In this document: positions 7,266 to 15,950 of the stretch, in pieces | Numbering within the stretch: position 1 is the first letter of the stretch | Layout: every line of letters begins with the position of its first letter | Origin: Clostridia bacterium | GTDB lineage: Bacteria > Bacillota > Clostridia > TANB77 > CAG-508 | Reading direction: 5' to 3' | Length of the DNA stretch: 34,256 nt | NCBI GenBank assembly: GCA_022797215.1 | Contig: JAAWKD010000025.1 | Span: forward strand, 1 to 34,256 | The notes under the pieces: model-generated | Database searches by the model: none | What the model saw: the letters and a program-made list of their open reading frames with translations, nothing else | What the model was told of the DNA's origin: nothing | Position numbers and translations under genes: made by a program

Positions 7266-7697
7266 CTAAAAAGGTAAATCATCTCCTGAAGAGATCTCAA
7301 AATCTGAATTGCCATTATTTGCAGCTGGCATTGTTCCGAAAGTAGCATCAAAGTTACCATTAGCTCCTTCTCCGTCTTTTCTACTATCTGCAAAATACGC
7401 TTCTTCAGCAACGACCTCTGTTATATAACGTTTTTGTCCTTGTTCATCATCCCAAGTTCTAGTTTGTAGTCTTCCTACTATAGAAACTTGTTGACCTTTT
7501 TTGAAATATTTGCTACAGAATTCACCCAATTTGCTCCATGCAACAATATTAATGAAATCTGCTTGTCTTTCTTCACCTTGTCTTACAAATCTACGATTAA
7601 TTGCTAAACTAAAAGAAGCTACTAATGTATTATTTGTTTGTGTGTATCTTACTTCTGGATCTCTTGTTAAACGACCCATTAAAATTACTTTATTCAT
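7266..7697 (-). CDS. ssb: Single-stranded DNA-binding protein
   Basis: 143 residues with an N-terminal OB fold (NKVILMGRLTRDPEVRYTQT, FSLAINRRF, FINIVAWSKLGEFCSKYFKKGQQVSIVGRLQTRTW) and a flexible Gly/Asn tail ending in the acidic DDLPF tip, which recruits repair and replication partners. The complete tip and the position between rpsF and rpsR mark it as the main chromosomal SSB and not a mobile-element copy. Confidence 0.97.
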   Translation of the reverse strand: MNKVILMGRLTRDPEVRYTQTNNTLVASFSLAINRRFVRQGEERQADFINIVAWSKLGEFCSKYFKKGQQVSIVGRLQTRTWDDEQGQKRYITEVVAEEAYFADSRKDGEGANGNFDATFGTMPAANNGNSDFEISSGDDLPF

Positions 7698-7765
7698 ATT
7701 TTTGTGTACCTTACCTTTCTTTTATTTAAAGGCCCCCGATTCTTCGGTTGTTTTCTTTTTACTTC

Positions 7766-8047
7766 TTATTCTGCTTTAATTGTAATGAATTTAATTACTT
7801 CATCTATAATTCTATAGTTTCTTTCAAGTTCTGCAATTAGATCTGAATTAGCTTCAAAATTAATTACTAAATAATATCCTTCTTTGTTTTTCTTAACTTC
7901 ATAAGCTAATCTCTTTTTTCCTAAGTCTTCAATCTTTTCTACTTTACCATCATTATTAATAATATCTGTAAATTTTTGAGATAATACTTTTATTTTCTCT
8001 TCTTCTACAGATGGATTAATAATGACAACACTCTCGTATTTGTTCAT
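7766..8047 (-). CDS. rpsF: 30S ribosomal protein S6
   Basis: 93 residues with the S6 ferredoxin-like fold: KYESVVIINPSVEEEKI, a central GKVEKIEDLGKKRLAYEVKKN strand pair, GYYLVINFEAN and ELERNYRIIDEVIKFI. It is the first gene of its operon, with a strong AAGGAGGTG ribosome-binding site and promoter at 8123-8151. In bacteria the S6:S18 complex can bind the leader of its own mRNA; a leader of about 70 bases with two small stems is present here. Confidence 0.97.
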   Translation of the reverse strand: MNKYESVVIINPSVEEEKIKVLSQKFTDIINNDGKVEKIEDLGKKRLAYEVKKNKEGYYLVINFEANSDLIAELERNYRIIDEVIKFITIKAE

Positions 8048-8122
8048 TATTTTTCACCTCCTTATGGATTAATAACCTACAGTTTGACCTGTAAGTAAGA
8101 AAGTCTATTTCAAGACGCTCCT
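8048..8122 (-). promoter_or_regulatory. rpsF mRNA leader, possible S6:S18 autoregulatory RNA
   Basis: Between the promoter and rpsF the transcript can form GTCT-tgaaat-AGAC and ACAG-gtcaaa-CTGT stems, then a single-stranded ribosome-binding region. S6:S18-responsive leaders are known in many bacteria. I cannot match the conserved consensus with certainty. Confidence 0.3.
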
Positions 8123-8151
8123 ATTGTAACATGTTTCTCACTAAAAATCAA
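8123..8151 (-). promoter_or_regulatory. Sigma-A promoter for rpsF-ssb-rpsR
   Basis: Minus strand TTGATT (8151-8146), 17-base spacer, TACAAT (8128-8123). Confidence 0.75.
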
Positions 8152-8160
8152 GCATTTTTG

Positions 8161-9054
8161 TTATTTAATTGTTGCCCCTATCATTCCTGCATCATTTCCA
8201 AGCATTGCTAATTTCAATTTTGGTAAATTATCTTTATTGAAAGTATACTCTCCTTTTTCAAATTCTTTTACTAACTTGTCATATAGAATATCTTCAAAAT
8301 AGACAAAACTTCCCCCTAAGCAAATAGCTTCTGGTTCAAAAATGTTAGTAATATTGCTAAGGCCTGTTACTAAATCTTCTATATAACTATTGATTTTTTG
8401 TTCTATCTTTTCTTCATTTTGTCTCTTTCTTAAAATTTCTAATAATTCTTGTGCACTAGTTGCTTCTGACACTTCTAATATTTCAATGAATGCTTGTTTT
8501 AATCTTTTAATAGAGCAATATGTCTCAAAACAACCATTTCTTCCACATTTACAAGGTTCTCCATCTTTTTGAATTACCATATGTCCTAGCTCAAAACCTG
8601 AATGTCTTTTAGGCGTTAACAATTTATTTTCTATAAATACTGCTCCGCCAATTCCTGTACCTAAGCAAAGAAATACTCCATCTTCTTCATTTCTTAAAGC
8701 CCCATGCACTTTCTCAGCAATTCCTGCACATTTTGCATCATTTAAAATTTGAATAGGAAGATCACAAATTTTTTGAATTGTCTCTGTCATATTCATCTCT
8801 TGAATACCTAAGTTGACTAAAGAAGTAATTTTTCCTTCTTTTGGCTCTCCTGGACTTGCTATTCCTATTAAGTCTACTGAATATTTATCCATATATTCTT
8901 TGATACCTTTTATGATATAGTTTTGGATAAATTCTTCTAAATTGCTTTTATTTTCCTTGCTTAAATCAATCTCTTTTTTCTCTAACAAAGTTCCATTTTG
9001 ATGGACCACTCCTATACCAATATGGCTTCCACCTAAATCGATCCCTATTCTCAT
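8161..9054 (-). CDS. ROK-family sugar kinase (glucokinase-like)
   Basis: 297 residues from ATG 9054, selected because GGAGGAAAT lies directly upstream; an upstream in-frame ATG at 9087 lacks a site. It has the ROK signature parts: phosphate loop IDLGGSHIGIGVV (5-17), catalytic Asp106 in LNDAKCAG, LGTGIGGAVF, GFELGHM with Glu155 and His158, and the zinc site CKCGRNGCFE (168-177). ROK kinases phosphorylate glucose, N-acetylglucosamine, N-acetylmannosamine or fructose at the cost of ATP; the exact sugar cannot be told. No HTH domain is attached, so it is an enzyme and not a ROK repressor. It stands alone between the ribosomal operon and the pilus operon. Confidence 0.9.
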   Translation of the reverse strand: MRIGIDLGGSHIGIGVVHQNGTLLEKKEIDLSKENKSNLEEFIQNYIIKGIKEYMDKYSVDLIGIASPGEPKEGKITSLVNLGIQEMNMTETIQKICDLPIQILNDAKCAGIAEKVHGALRNEEDGVFLCLGTGIGGAVFIENKLLTPKRHSGFELGHMVIQKDGEPCKCGRNGCFETYCSIKRLKQAFIEILEVSEATSAQELLEILRKRQNEEKIEQKINSYIEDLVTGLSNITNIFEPEAICLGGSFVYFEDILYDKLVKEFEKGEYTFNKDNLPKLKLAMLGNDAGMIGATIK

Positions 9055-9313
9055 ATTTCCTCCTCGTATAATAAACATATAGTTCATTATATATTTTTCA
9101 TTCTTTTTTATCTTACACCTTTTTTCATTTTTTTTCTATATTTTTTTCAAATACTTAAAAATTTTTATATAAGCTTTCTTTCTAAAATCTGAGCTACTAT
9201 ATAAGATTCTTCTACGTCACTTATGTAAATCGTTAAAACGATTTGGTGTAATTTCCTAGAATATAAAAAATACACCTATAATTTTTTATAGATGTATTTT
9301 CAACTTATAATTT
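9055..9313. other. Intergenic region between the ROK kinase and pilC
   Basis: AT-rich. It holds the terminator of the pilus operon at 9267-9306 and a small perfect hairpin AAATCGTT-aa-AACGATTT at 9227-9244. No convincing promoter for the kinase could be assigned and no gene was seen. Confidence 0.5.
9262..9300 (-). terminator. Terminator at the end of the pilus operon
   Basis: AAAATACA (9267-9274) pairs with TGTATTTT (9293-9300), extended by CTATA/TATAG inside. On the minus strand it is followed by a T-run, 14 bases after the pilC stop codon. Confidence 0.75.
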
Positions 9314-10675
9314 TTAGATTACCCCTTGGTTTTGGTATGCTTCAATTAACCATTCACCCATATATAATTGGATACATGGTACAATTACGACAACTACTAA
9401 GAAGATTAATAGTACACCTACAATTGCATAAGAAATTTCTGGTAATACTTTCATCATCTTGTCTAAGCTGTTGTTAATGTCTTGATCCATATAATCTAGC
9501 AATTTTTCCATCATCTCTGGCAAGTCTGTTTGCATACCTATTTTTAGCATCTCAATCTCCATTGACTTACACAATCCTGAGTTTTCAAAAGGCTCTATCC
9601 ATGATGCACCTGTTAAAATATTGTTGATAGATGTTTCTATAATAGAAAGCATAACATAATTTTTTACAACTGATTTACTAACTTCTAGTGAGTCTTGAAT
9701 TCTCATTCCATTTTGTAAGTTTAAAAGCATTGCTCTCATTAATCTTGAAAAATCAATAGCGAAAATAAGTCTTCCAAAAACTGGTGCCTTATATTTAAAG
9801 TAATGCCAATTGTATTTTCCCTTTGGTGTATTAATATAACTTACAATAGATAGGACAATAATCGTAATTAGCCCTACTGGTATATACCAGAAAGCTTTTA
9901 GCCAATCAATAAACTTCATAAAGTCTTGTGTTATCTTTGGCAACTCTACATTTGATCCCATTTGATCAAATACATCTTGTATAGCTGGTAAAACGAAGAT
10001 AGTACCAACTAATAATAGTATTAAAATTGCTACGAATTGTACTACATTTGGTATTACAATACTTTTAATCTTTTTATTTCTGGTTGTTGTTTCATCTAGA
10101 TATCTAACTGCCTGGGATAGTGATGTAGTAAGGGAACCAGAAAGCTCTCCTACTTTAATCATATTGATGTAGATATAGGGGAAAATATTAGAATAGTATT
10201 CCATAGTAGTATACATATATTCTCCTGCTTCAACTCCTGCTAAAATATCCTCTAATACTCCTCTAAATGATAAGTTATCTGTACTATTAATAATTGTACC
10301 TAAAGCATGAATATTGTTAAATCCTGCTTTTTTCAATAAGTAAAAGTTTTGTGTAAATATGATAACATCTCTAATTCTGATTTTCTGTCCTGCTGATAAG
10401 GCTATTCTTGCCTTCTCTCTTGCCGTTAATTTTGCTGAATCTCTACCTTGTAATATATTAGCGGAGTTAGCAGTTTTCATAACATCATCAATATCAATAA
10501 TATTTCTTTTATTGACACGACCATTTTTACTTCTATAACCAACTTGTACTACTTCTATTGGTAGTAAGTCATTGTGTTTTAGTTTTTTGACTAAGTTATT
10601 TTTACTAGATTCTTCTACCCTATTTTTTACAATTTGGCCTTGTTTTGTTACTGCCTTATATACATATTCTGGCAA
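9314..10675 (-). CDS. pilC: Type IV pilus inner-membrane platform protein
   Basis: 453 residues, PilC/GspF family: it forms the membrane platform that is driven by the PilB and PilT ATPases. An N-terminal PilC start (YVYKAVTKQGQIVKNRVEES) is followed by the first cytoplasmic T2SSF domain (about 95-215, with ALGTIINSTDNLSFR and IKVGELSGSLTTSL), a membrane segment (about 217-237), a second about 265-285, the second T2SSF domain (SRLMRAMLLNLQNGMRIQDSLE) and a C-terminal membrane segment (VGVLLIFLVVVVIVPCIQLYM). The start codon is TTG at 10675, directly after AGGAGGAGGGAAAG. An Asn/Arg/Lys linker of about 35 residues near residue 50 is longer than usual. It is the last gene of the pilus operon. 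Confidence 0.93.
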   Translation of the reverse strand: MPEYVYKAVTKQGQIVKNRVEESSKNNLVKKLKHNDLLPIEVVQVGYRSKNGRVNKRNIIDIDDVMKTANSANILQGRDSAKLTAREKARIALSAGQKIRIRDVIIFTQNFYLLKKAGFNNIHALGTIINSTDNLSFRGVLEDILAGVEAGEYMYTTMEYYSNIFPYIYINMIKVGELSGSLTTSLSQAVRYLDETTTRNKKIKSIVIPNVVQFVAILILLLVGTIFVLPAIQDVFDQMGSNVELPKITQDFMKFIDWLKAFWYIPVGLITIIVLSIVSYINTPKGKYNWHYFKYKAPVFGRLIFAIDFSRLMRAMLLNLQNGMRIQDSLEVSKSVVKNYVMLSIIETSINNILTGASWIEPFENSGLCKSMEIEMLKIGMQTDLPEMMEKLLDYMDQDINNSLDKMMKVLPEISYAIVGVLLIFLVVVVIVPCIQLYMGEWLIEAYQNQGVI

Positions 10676-10707
10676 CTTTCCCTCCTCCTTCTTTCTAATT
10701 TAGCTTT

Positions 10708-11841
10708 TTACATATTTTCTTGATTTGCAACAGCTTTTCTTTGATTATCCTTTTTTATCTTTAACTGCATAATGGTTCTATTTAAAATCTCAATATTCTT
10801 TTCTTCAATTTGTGATTTAGCTTGTTCTAATGTAATTTTATCATTTACAAATAGTTCAGCTAAAGAGTTAATTAAACCAATACTTCCTTTGTCTGCTGCA
10901 CTCTGAATGGCATCTTCTATTTCAGAAACACTAATTTTATCTTTACGTATAATACCTGCAACAATATTATCTACTACCATAACTTCTGGTACTAAAACTA
11001 AAGAATTATCTCTTCCTTTTAAAAGTCTTTGTGATACTACTAGTTTTAATAGAGATGCAATTAAATATTTAATGGTTTGTTGATCTCTAACATCATAGAA
11101 GTTAATCATTCTGTCAATCGTTTCAGCACAGGATTTGGTGTGTAATGTTCCAATTACCAAATGTCCTGCTTCTGCTGTTTCTATTGCTGCTTCCATTGTT
11201 TCTTTATCACGAATCTCTCCAATAATTAAAATATCACAGTCTTCTCTTAGAGAGTTTTTAACACCTTCACTATAATTTGGGCAATCTCTTCCCACTCCCA
11301 CTTCTTTTTGTACAATAACAGATTTTTTAGAAGTATGTTTAAATTCTACTGGGCTTTCTAATGTTAAAATCTTCTTGTTTTGATTTTCATTGATTTGGTT
11401 AATTAATGCATTTAATGTAGTTGTTTTACCAGAGTTTGTTTTACCTGTTACTAATACTAATCCCTGTGGTTGGCTCATAGTTCTTCTAACAATATCTGGT
11501 ACTCCTAAATCTTCATATTTAGGTAATTCATTTTTTATTAATCTTAGTACCACTGTTGGCATATCATCTGATGTTGATATATTTACCCTTAATCGAATAC
11601 CATTTAATTCATAAGAAGAGTCTAAGTTCTTATTCTTTTTATATACACCATCTTTGTCTACATTTCCTCTTACAAAGTAATCATAAATATCCATCATATC
11701 GTCTTCATTAAGTGGTTCGTATTCTTCGATTTCTACTAAATCTCTTCTAATTCTTAAAATTGGTTTATTGTTATAAATCAAATGAACATCTGACGCATCT
11801 TTTTCCTTTGCAGTTGTAATGATTTTATCTATATCTATCAT
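10708..11841 (-). CDS. pilT: Type IV pilus retraction ATPase
   Basis: 377 residues, PilT branch of the secretion ATPases, a cytoplasmic hexamer that depolymerises the pilus for twitching. The N-terminal PAS-like domain (DASDVHLIYNNKPILR) is followed by Walker A VTGKTNSGKTTT (131-142), the Asp box, Walker B DILIIGEIRDKETM and the His box GTLHTKSCAETIDRMINFYD. The canonical AIRNLIRE retraction motif is only partly kept: the equivalent segment reads NIVAGIIRKDKI. A basic helical C-terminus is longer than average. It lies 12 bp after pilB and 32 bp before pilC. Its presence means pili here are probably retractile. Confidence 0.92.
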   Translation of the reverse strand: MIDIDKIITTAKEKDASDVHLIYNNKPILRIRRDLVEIEEYEPLNEDDMMDIYDYFVRGNVDKDGVYKKNKNLDSSYELNGIRLRVNISTSDDMPTVVLRLIKNELPKYEDLGVPDIVRRTMSQPQGLVLVTGKTNSGKTTTLNALINQINENQNKKILTLESPVEFKHTSKKSVIVQKEVGVGRDCPNYSEGVKNSLREDCDILIIGEIRDKETMEAAIETAEAGHLVIGTLHTKSCAETIDRMINFYDVRDQQTIKYLIASLLKLVVSQRLLKGRDNSLVLVPEVMVVDNIVAGIIRKDKISVSEIEDAIQSAADKGSIGLINSLAELFVNDKITLEQAKSQIEEKNIEILNRTIMQLKIKKDNQRKAVANQENM

Positions 11842-11853
11842 AGTTTCCTCCTT

Positions 11854-13473
11854 TTAATAAATAATCAATTTACTATTTAATTCACTTAAAGTGGTTACTC
11901 CATTAATTACTTTTCGAATACCGTCTATGATAAATGGTTCATAACCTGTTTCTAATGCTTTTTTTCTGATTTCAAAACTAGAAGCATCCTTTGTAATTAA
12001 TTCTTTAATATCATCATTTACTAAAAGGATTTCAAAAATAGCAATTCTTTCATAATATCCCGTATTGTTGCAACGTTTGCATCCTACAGCATCATAAGTT
12101 TTCTTCCCCTCTAAGTCAAAAGTTTTACCACATTTATCGCCAATTTCTTTAATAATATGTTTTTCTTCTTCATTAAAGTCACGTTCTTTTGCACAATGTG
12201 GACAAATTCTTCTAATTAATCTTTGTGAAAGTGAAGTTGCTAAAATACTTGCAATATCATAGTTTGAAATACCTATTTTTCTAAGTCTTGTAATAACCTC
12301 TATACTGTCAATTGTATGAATTGTTGATAATACATAGTGTCCAGTTTGTCCAGCTTGCATAGCAATTTCTGCTGTTTCTTTATCACGAATTTCTCCTACT
12401 AATATAATATCAGGATCTTGTCTTAAAACAGTTCTTAAAGAATCTGAAAAAGAAGCTTTTCCATCTACTTCTATCTGATTTAATCCATTAATTCTAATCT
12501 CTACTGGGTCTTCAATAGTAGTAATGTTGATTTCTGGATTATTTAAGTAATCAATAATACTATAAAGAGTTGTCGTTTTTCCTTCACCAGTAGGTGCTGC
12601 TACAACTGTAATACAATTTTTCTTATTAAAACATTGATTAACTAATTTTTCATCATTAGGAAATCCTAATTCAAAAATTTCTCTTACATTTCCATTTTTC
12701 TTTAAAAGTCTTAGTACAAATTTTTCTCCATATACATTCCTTTGTGAAGACACACGAATATTATAATCTGGATAAGCTAAAATTCTGCCATCTTGTGATT
12801 CTTGCTTTTCTTGATGCATATTAGAAATTGCTTTTAACCTACCTATTAATTGTGATTGCTTTTCCTTTTCAATATTAACTGCAGTCATTAGCTGACCGTC
12901 AATTCTATAACGTACCCTTACATTATTTTCTAATGGTTCAATATGAATATCACTTGCTCTTTTCTCCATAGCAGTTTTAATGATAGTATCTACTAGCCCT
13001 GAAACATCTGCATTGGTATTAATATTTTCAGTAGCTGTTCCTTCTAATGTTCCTATAATTGCTTCTACATTTGTTTCAAAAGTAATATATTTTTCCATAA
13101 TAAGACCTTTATTTAATAATAATAGTCTTACTACTTCTACAGATCTTTTATTAGAAGTATCTGCAAAACATACTTTAATTTTTCCTTGCCCCATGTCAAA
13201 TGGCACAGCTTTATTTTGTTTCACTATGTCTAAAGAGATATATTCTAATATGTTAATTTTAATATCATTCTCTTGTAGATATATAGCGTTCTCATCTAGA
13301 ATCTCCCCAATAGACTTTATTAAAACATGTGGATCACAAAGCTCTAAAATATTTAAAATATCTCCCATTTTTTTATGGGGATGTATTTTTTGATAATCTA
13401 ATGCTTTTTCAATATCTGATTCTGATACTACCCCTCTTTTTACAAGTTCAATTCCTAATGGTTGTTTTCCCAT
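11854..13473 (-). CDS. pilB: Type IV pilus assembly ATPase
   Basis: 539 residues from ATG 13473, which has AAAGGAGAAACTT upstream; the longer in-frame start at 13500 has no site. The N-terminal T2SSE domain (GIELVKRGVVSESDIEKALDYQ) is followed by the ATPase core: ASDIHIEPLENNVRVRYRIDG, Walker A AAPTGEGKTTTLYS, Asp box ITTIEDPVE, Walker B DIILVGEIRDKETAE, His box STIHTIDS. A tetracysteine zinc site (CPHCAK and CKRCNNTGY) marks PilB/GspE extension ATPases and separates it from PilT. It powers pilus extension at the inner face of the membrane together with PilC and the PilMNO-type genes upstream. Confidence 0.95.
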   Translation of the reverse strand: MGKQPLGIELVKRGVVSESDIEKALDYQKIHPHKKMGDILNILELCDPHVLIKSIGEILDENAIYLQENDIKINILEYISLDIVKQNKAVPFDMGQGKIKVCFADTSNKRSVEVVRLLLLNKGLIMEKYITFETNVEAIIGTLEGTATENINTNADVSGLVDTIIKTAMEKRASDIHIEPLENNVRVRYRIDGQLMTAVNIEKEKQSQLIGRLKAISNMHQEKQESQDGRILAYPDYNIRVSSQRNVYGEKFVLRLLKKNGNVREIFELGFPNDEKLVNQCFNKKNCITVVAAPTGEGKTTTLYSIIDYLNNPEINITTIEDPVEIRINGLNQIEVDGKASFSDSLRTVLRQDPDIILVGEIRDKETAEIAMQAGQTGHYVLSTIHTIDSIEVITRLRKIGISNYDIASILATSLSQRLIRRICPHCAKERDFNEEEKHIIKEIGDKCGKTFDLEGKKTYDAVGCKRCNNTGYYERIAIFEILLVNDDIKELITKDASSFEIRKKALETGYEPFIIDGIRKVINGVTTLSELNSKLIIY

Positions 13474-13567
13474 AAGTTTCTCCTTTCTCTTTTGCGACAA
13501 AATTTTCTATTTCTATTATACTATATTTTTGCATAGTTCCACACCTTTTTGCTCTATTTACAAAAAT

Positions 13568-14005
13568 TTACCAATATCTCAAAGTATAATTAATTCCATT
13601 TTTTAAGTTTACTTTTCCTTTTACAGACATTTTGACATTAATAATTTGCTTAGTAGTAGTAGATATTGTCTCTTGTGTGGAAGTAAAACTAAAACTATCT
13701 ACTTTTTCTGTTATTTTAGTGTTATTTCTATATACCACTTTTTCAGTTGCATTATATTGATATATTGTACCGTCTTCAAATTCCACTTGAGTAGGAGTTA
13801 CTTCTGCTGTTCGATTATTTTTAATATCTGCAATAAAAAACATACTAAATTTATTAAATTCTGGTGCATACTCTTCTTGTGCTCTTACTTCATCCATATT
13901 AGAAACAAAAAAGGAGGTAAATGTTGTAATTGTTGTCACAACTATTAGTGTTACACCTAAATAGATAATTAATGAAGTTAAGGTAATACCCTTTTCAGAT
14001 TTCAT
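13568..14005 (-). CDS. Minor type IV prepilin-like protein
   Basis: 145 residues with a very short leader MKSEKG, then the class III cleavage site before ITLTSLIIYLGVTLIVVTTI, a single hydrophobic helix that anchors the protein and packs in the pilus core. The rest is a beta-rich globular domain ending NGINYTLRYW. Position 5 after cleavage is Ser instead of the usual Glu. It sits 9 bp after the other minor prepilin with a GGAGG site, typical of pilW/pilX-like genes. Processing would need the prepilin peptidase encoded just upstream. Confidence 0.82.
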   Translation of the reverse strand: MKSEKGITLTSLIIYLGVTLIVVTTITTFTSFFVSNMDEVRAQEEYAPEFNKFSMFFIADIKNNRTAEVTPTQVEFEDGTIYQYNATEKVVYRNNTKITEKVDSFSFTSTQETISTTTKQIINVKMSVKGKVNLKNGINYTLRYW

Positions 14006-14014
14006 GCATTCCTC

Positions 14015-14416
14015 CTATATTTCTTTTATTTTTAATTTTTCTAATACTAAGTTTTCCTGATTCCCTGCTATTTCATAAGTAAGTGTTAGTTTTACTAATT
14101 TTATAGTATTATCTGGATCATACTGACTAACTTCTATTTTCAAATTCATTGCATCAGAAATTCCATAAGTTTTTTTGTATTCTTGTTCCATTCCGTTTTT
14201 TACTTGTTCATAACTAATTCTATCGATATCTTCTAATATTTGAATTCCATATAGGCTTGCCACAGCAGTAGCTTCTGTTTGAGCTTGTACTTTGTAAATT
14301 GCCAAATAACTACTTGCAATAGTTCCTGCAAATACAATGAGAATAACAATGCCAATAATAACATCTTGCATTGTAAATCCTTTTTCTGATTTTAACTTTT
14401 TACATATTTTCTTCAT
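14015..14416 (-). CDS. Minor type IV prepilin (PilV-like)
   Basis: 133 residues. The basic leader MKKICKKLKSEKG precedes the cleavage site and FTMQDVIIGIVILIVFAGTI. Position 5 is Asp, the closest of the three prepilins here to the canonical Glu5. A globular part follows, with EDIDRISYEQVKNGM and a hydrophobic-strand C-terminus. Start ATG 14416 follows GGGAGAGAGC. It is 12 bp downstream of the prepilin peptidase. It probably primes or caps the pilus; exact minor-pilin class cannot be fixed. Confidence 0.82.
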   Translation of the reverse strand: MKKICKKLKSEKGFTMQDVIIGIVILIVFAGTIASSYLAIYKVQAQTEATAVASLYGIQILEDIDRISYEQVKNGMEQEYKKTYGISDAMNLKIEVSQYDPDNTIKLVKLTLTYEIAGNQENLVLEKLKIKEI

Positions 14417-14428
14417 GCTCTCTCCCTT

Positions 14429-15238
14429 TTATTTAAAGATATAAAAATTGGTTACAATTAAAATAATCATATTGGACATGCATAAATAAAATGCAATTGG
14501 TATATTTTCCTTTACTGTATTATTCCTATTTTTATTGCTAAATATTTTCTGAAAAATCATATAAAGTGTAATTGTTAATAAAGTCATTATAATTGTCAAA
14601 AAACTTACTCCTGAATAGGTAAAAGTAAGAATAAACATACAAAGCAATAAAACATCCACTGGATAACTATTTTTTGCTTTTTTTCTTAACATAACTGTAT
14701 CTAATAATACTAAAGCACAAATGATTGCTAAATATATAACATATCTATATATATTAGGATCATGTTCTACTATATAAAGATATACTATATATAGAACCTC
14801 TATTATATAACCAAATAATAAGACAGATTTTTCTACTTGCATTTTTTCTTTATCAATTCCTGCTAGAATAAATAAAGTTGCTATATATAAAAGTCCAAAT
14901 ACAAAATAAACTATGGTAGATAAAGAACTTTCTAATATGTTTAGTTTGACAGATATGGCAAATAAAACAAAAACTATTCCAGATAAAATTTCCAATAATA
15001 AATATCTTGGTCTAATCTTTTGTTTACAATATCTACATTTTCCGCCTAAACAGATATAGCTTAAAATTGGTACCATATCTAAAAAGGTTAATTTGTGATT
15101 GCAATTTGGGCAAAAGGAACGTTCATGAGTAATATTTTTTTTCAACGGAATACGATAAACTGCTAAAGTAAAAAAACTGCCAAATAAAGTTCCTATACAA
15201 AATAATGCAATATAGACAATTGTATCTATTGGTGTCAT
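14429..15238 (-). CDS. pilD: Type IV prepilin peptidase / N-methylase, divergent
   Basis: 269 residues from ATG 15238, which has AGGAGAAAAAAT upstream; an earlier in-frame ATG at 15280 lacks one. Eight or so membrane segments. The N-terminal half matches PilD/ComC: GTLFGSFFTLAVYRIPLK, then the zinc motif CPNC (43-46) and CRYC (68-71), and LLEILSG. The aspartyl protease half keeps the first Asp (Asp129 in AGIDKEKM) and has Asp195 in YPVDVLLL where the family motif is GxGD; the glycines are missing. It should cleave and methylate the three prepilins encoded around it. Despite the altered second motif, the surroundings make the function very likely. Confidence 0.87.
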   Translation of the reverse strand: MTPIDTIVYIALFCIGTLFGSFFTLAVYRIPLKKNITHERSFCPNCNHKLTFLDMVPILSYICLGGKCRYCKQKIRPRYLLLEILSGIVFVLFAISVKLNILESSLSTIVYFVFGLLYIATLFILAGIDKEKMQVEKSVLLFGYIIEVLYIVYLYIVEHDPNIYRYVIYLAIICALVLLDTVMLRKKAKNSYPVDVLLLCMFILTFTYSGVSFLTIIMTLLTITLYMIFQKIFSNKNRNNTVKENIPIAFYLCMSNMIILIVTNFYIFK

Positions 15239-15341
15239 ATTTTTTCTCCTACTTATGAGTATATAAGGTTTACATTTCACTTTGCTCGATTGTATAAATC
15301 ATCCATACAGTCGCTTTCTTCTCTATGGCTGACTTAAGTCT

Positions 15342-15390
15342 GATAAAAGTTGAGGCATATACAATGCTGCATATGCCTTTTGCTTTTATC
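15342..15390 (-). repeat. Long hairpin between the major pilin and prepilin peptidase genes
   Basis: Outer stem GATAAAAG (15342-15349) with CTTTTATC (15383-15390); inner stem GGCATAT (15354-15360) with ATATGCC (15371-15377). No T-tract follows on the minus strand, so it is more likely a partial stop or an mRNA-protecting 3' structure for the pilin message than a full terminator. Confidence 0.65.
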
Positions 15391-15407
15391 CTAAATAGAC
15401 TTTTAAA

Positions 15408-15884
15408 CTATTCACCTGTAGAAGGTGGTGTTGTTGTACCATAACCATCATCACCAGTTACTGTTACACCAGTAGAACTACTATAACCTACTGTATAAGT
15501 AGTACCTTTGTATTTGATACTATAACCGTTAATAGTAATAGAAGATGGATTTGCTTTTGTAGCTGTAACTGTTCCTGATGTCATTCCTACTTTCATATCA
15601 GCTGGTATGCTTTTTTCAAAAGCTGCCTTCATTGCGGCATTAAATGGTTCTCCTGCTTCAGCATCATTAGTATAAACTTCAGCATATAATCCACTTACTG
15701 AAAGAAATACTGCTTCTCTAACAGCTGCACCATTTGATTGAACTCCAGCATCTTGTGCTTTTCCAAAAATTCCGTTATCTGACATTACATACATAATTGT
15801 AACACCAGCTAGAATTAATAGAACAACGATAGTAACAACTAAAGCTACTAATGTGATACCTCTTTCATTCTTTTGCATTTTCAT
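15408..15884 (-). CDS. pilA: Major type IV pilin
   Basis: 158 residues. The leader MKMQKNERG is followed by ITLVALVVTIVVLLILAGVTI, the pilin helix, and FGKAQDAGVQ. The C-terminal domain is rich in Ser, Thr and Gly, has no cysteines and ends GYGTTTPPSTGE, so no disulfide loop is present. Position 5 after cleavage is Ala instead of Glu, which in classical pilins neutralises the next subunit's N-terminus. The ribosome-binding site AAAGGAG is strong. The gene is isolated by a 24-bp palindrome upstream and a hairpin downstream within the operon, consistent with higher output than the machinery genes. Being the most processed-looking and longest spaced pilin, it is the best candidate for the major subunit. 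Confidence 0.85.
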   Translation of the reverse strand: MKMQKNERGITLVALVVTIVVLLILAGVTIMYVMSDNGIFGKAQDAGVQSNGAAVREAVFLSVSGLYAEVYTNDAEAGEPFNAAMKAAFEKSIPADMKVGMTSGTVTATKANPSSITINGYSIKYKGTTYTVGYSSSTGVTVTGDDGYGTTTPPSTGE

Positions 15885-15926
15885 GGTTTTTACTCCTTTC
15901 TCTTTAGAATTGTTTTTGTTATATTT

Positions 15927-15950
15927 TTATATTTATTTAAATAAATATAA
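15927..15950. repeat. 24-bp perfect palindrome upstream of the pilin gene
   Basis: A fully self-complementary AT-only sequence (arm TTATATTTATTT) in the 73-bp gap between the PilP-position gene and pilA. It can form a 12-bp hairpin in RNA or serve as a dyad protein site. The position suggests control of pilA. Confidence 0.7.

Noticed and set aside
8161..9087. Longer start for the ROK kinase at 9087
   Set aside because: The GGAGGAAAT site favours the ATG at 9054, and the phosphate loop starts normally close to it.
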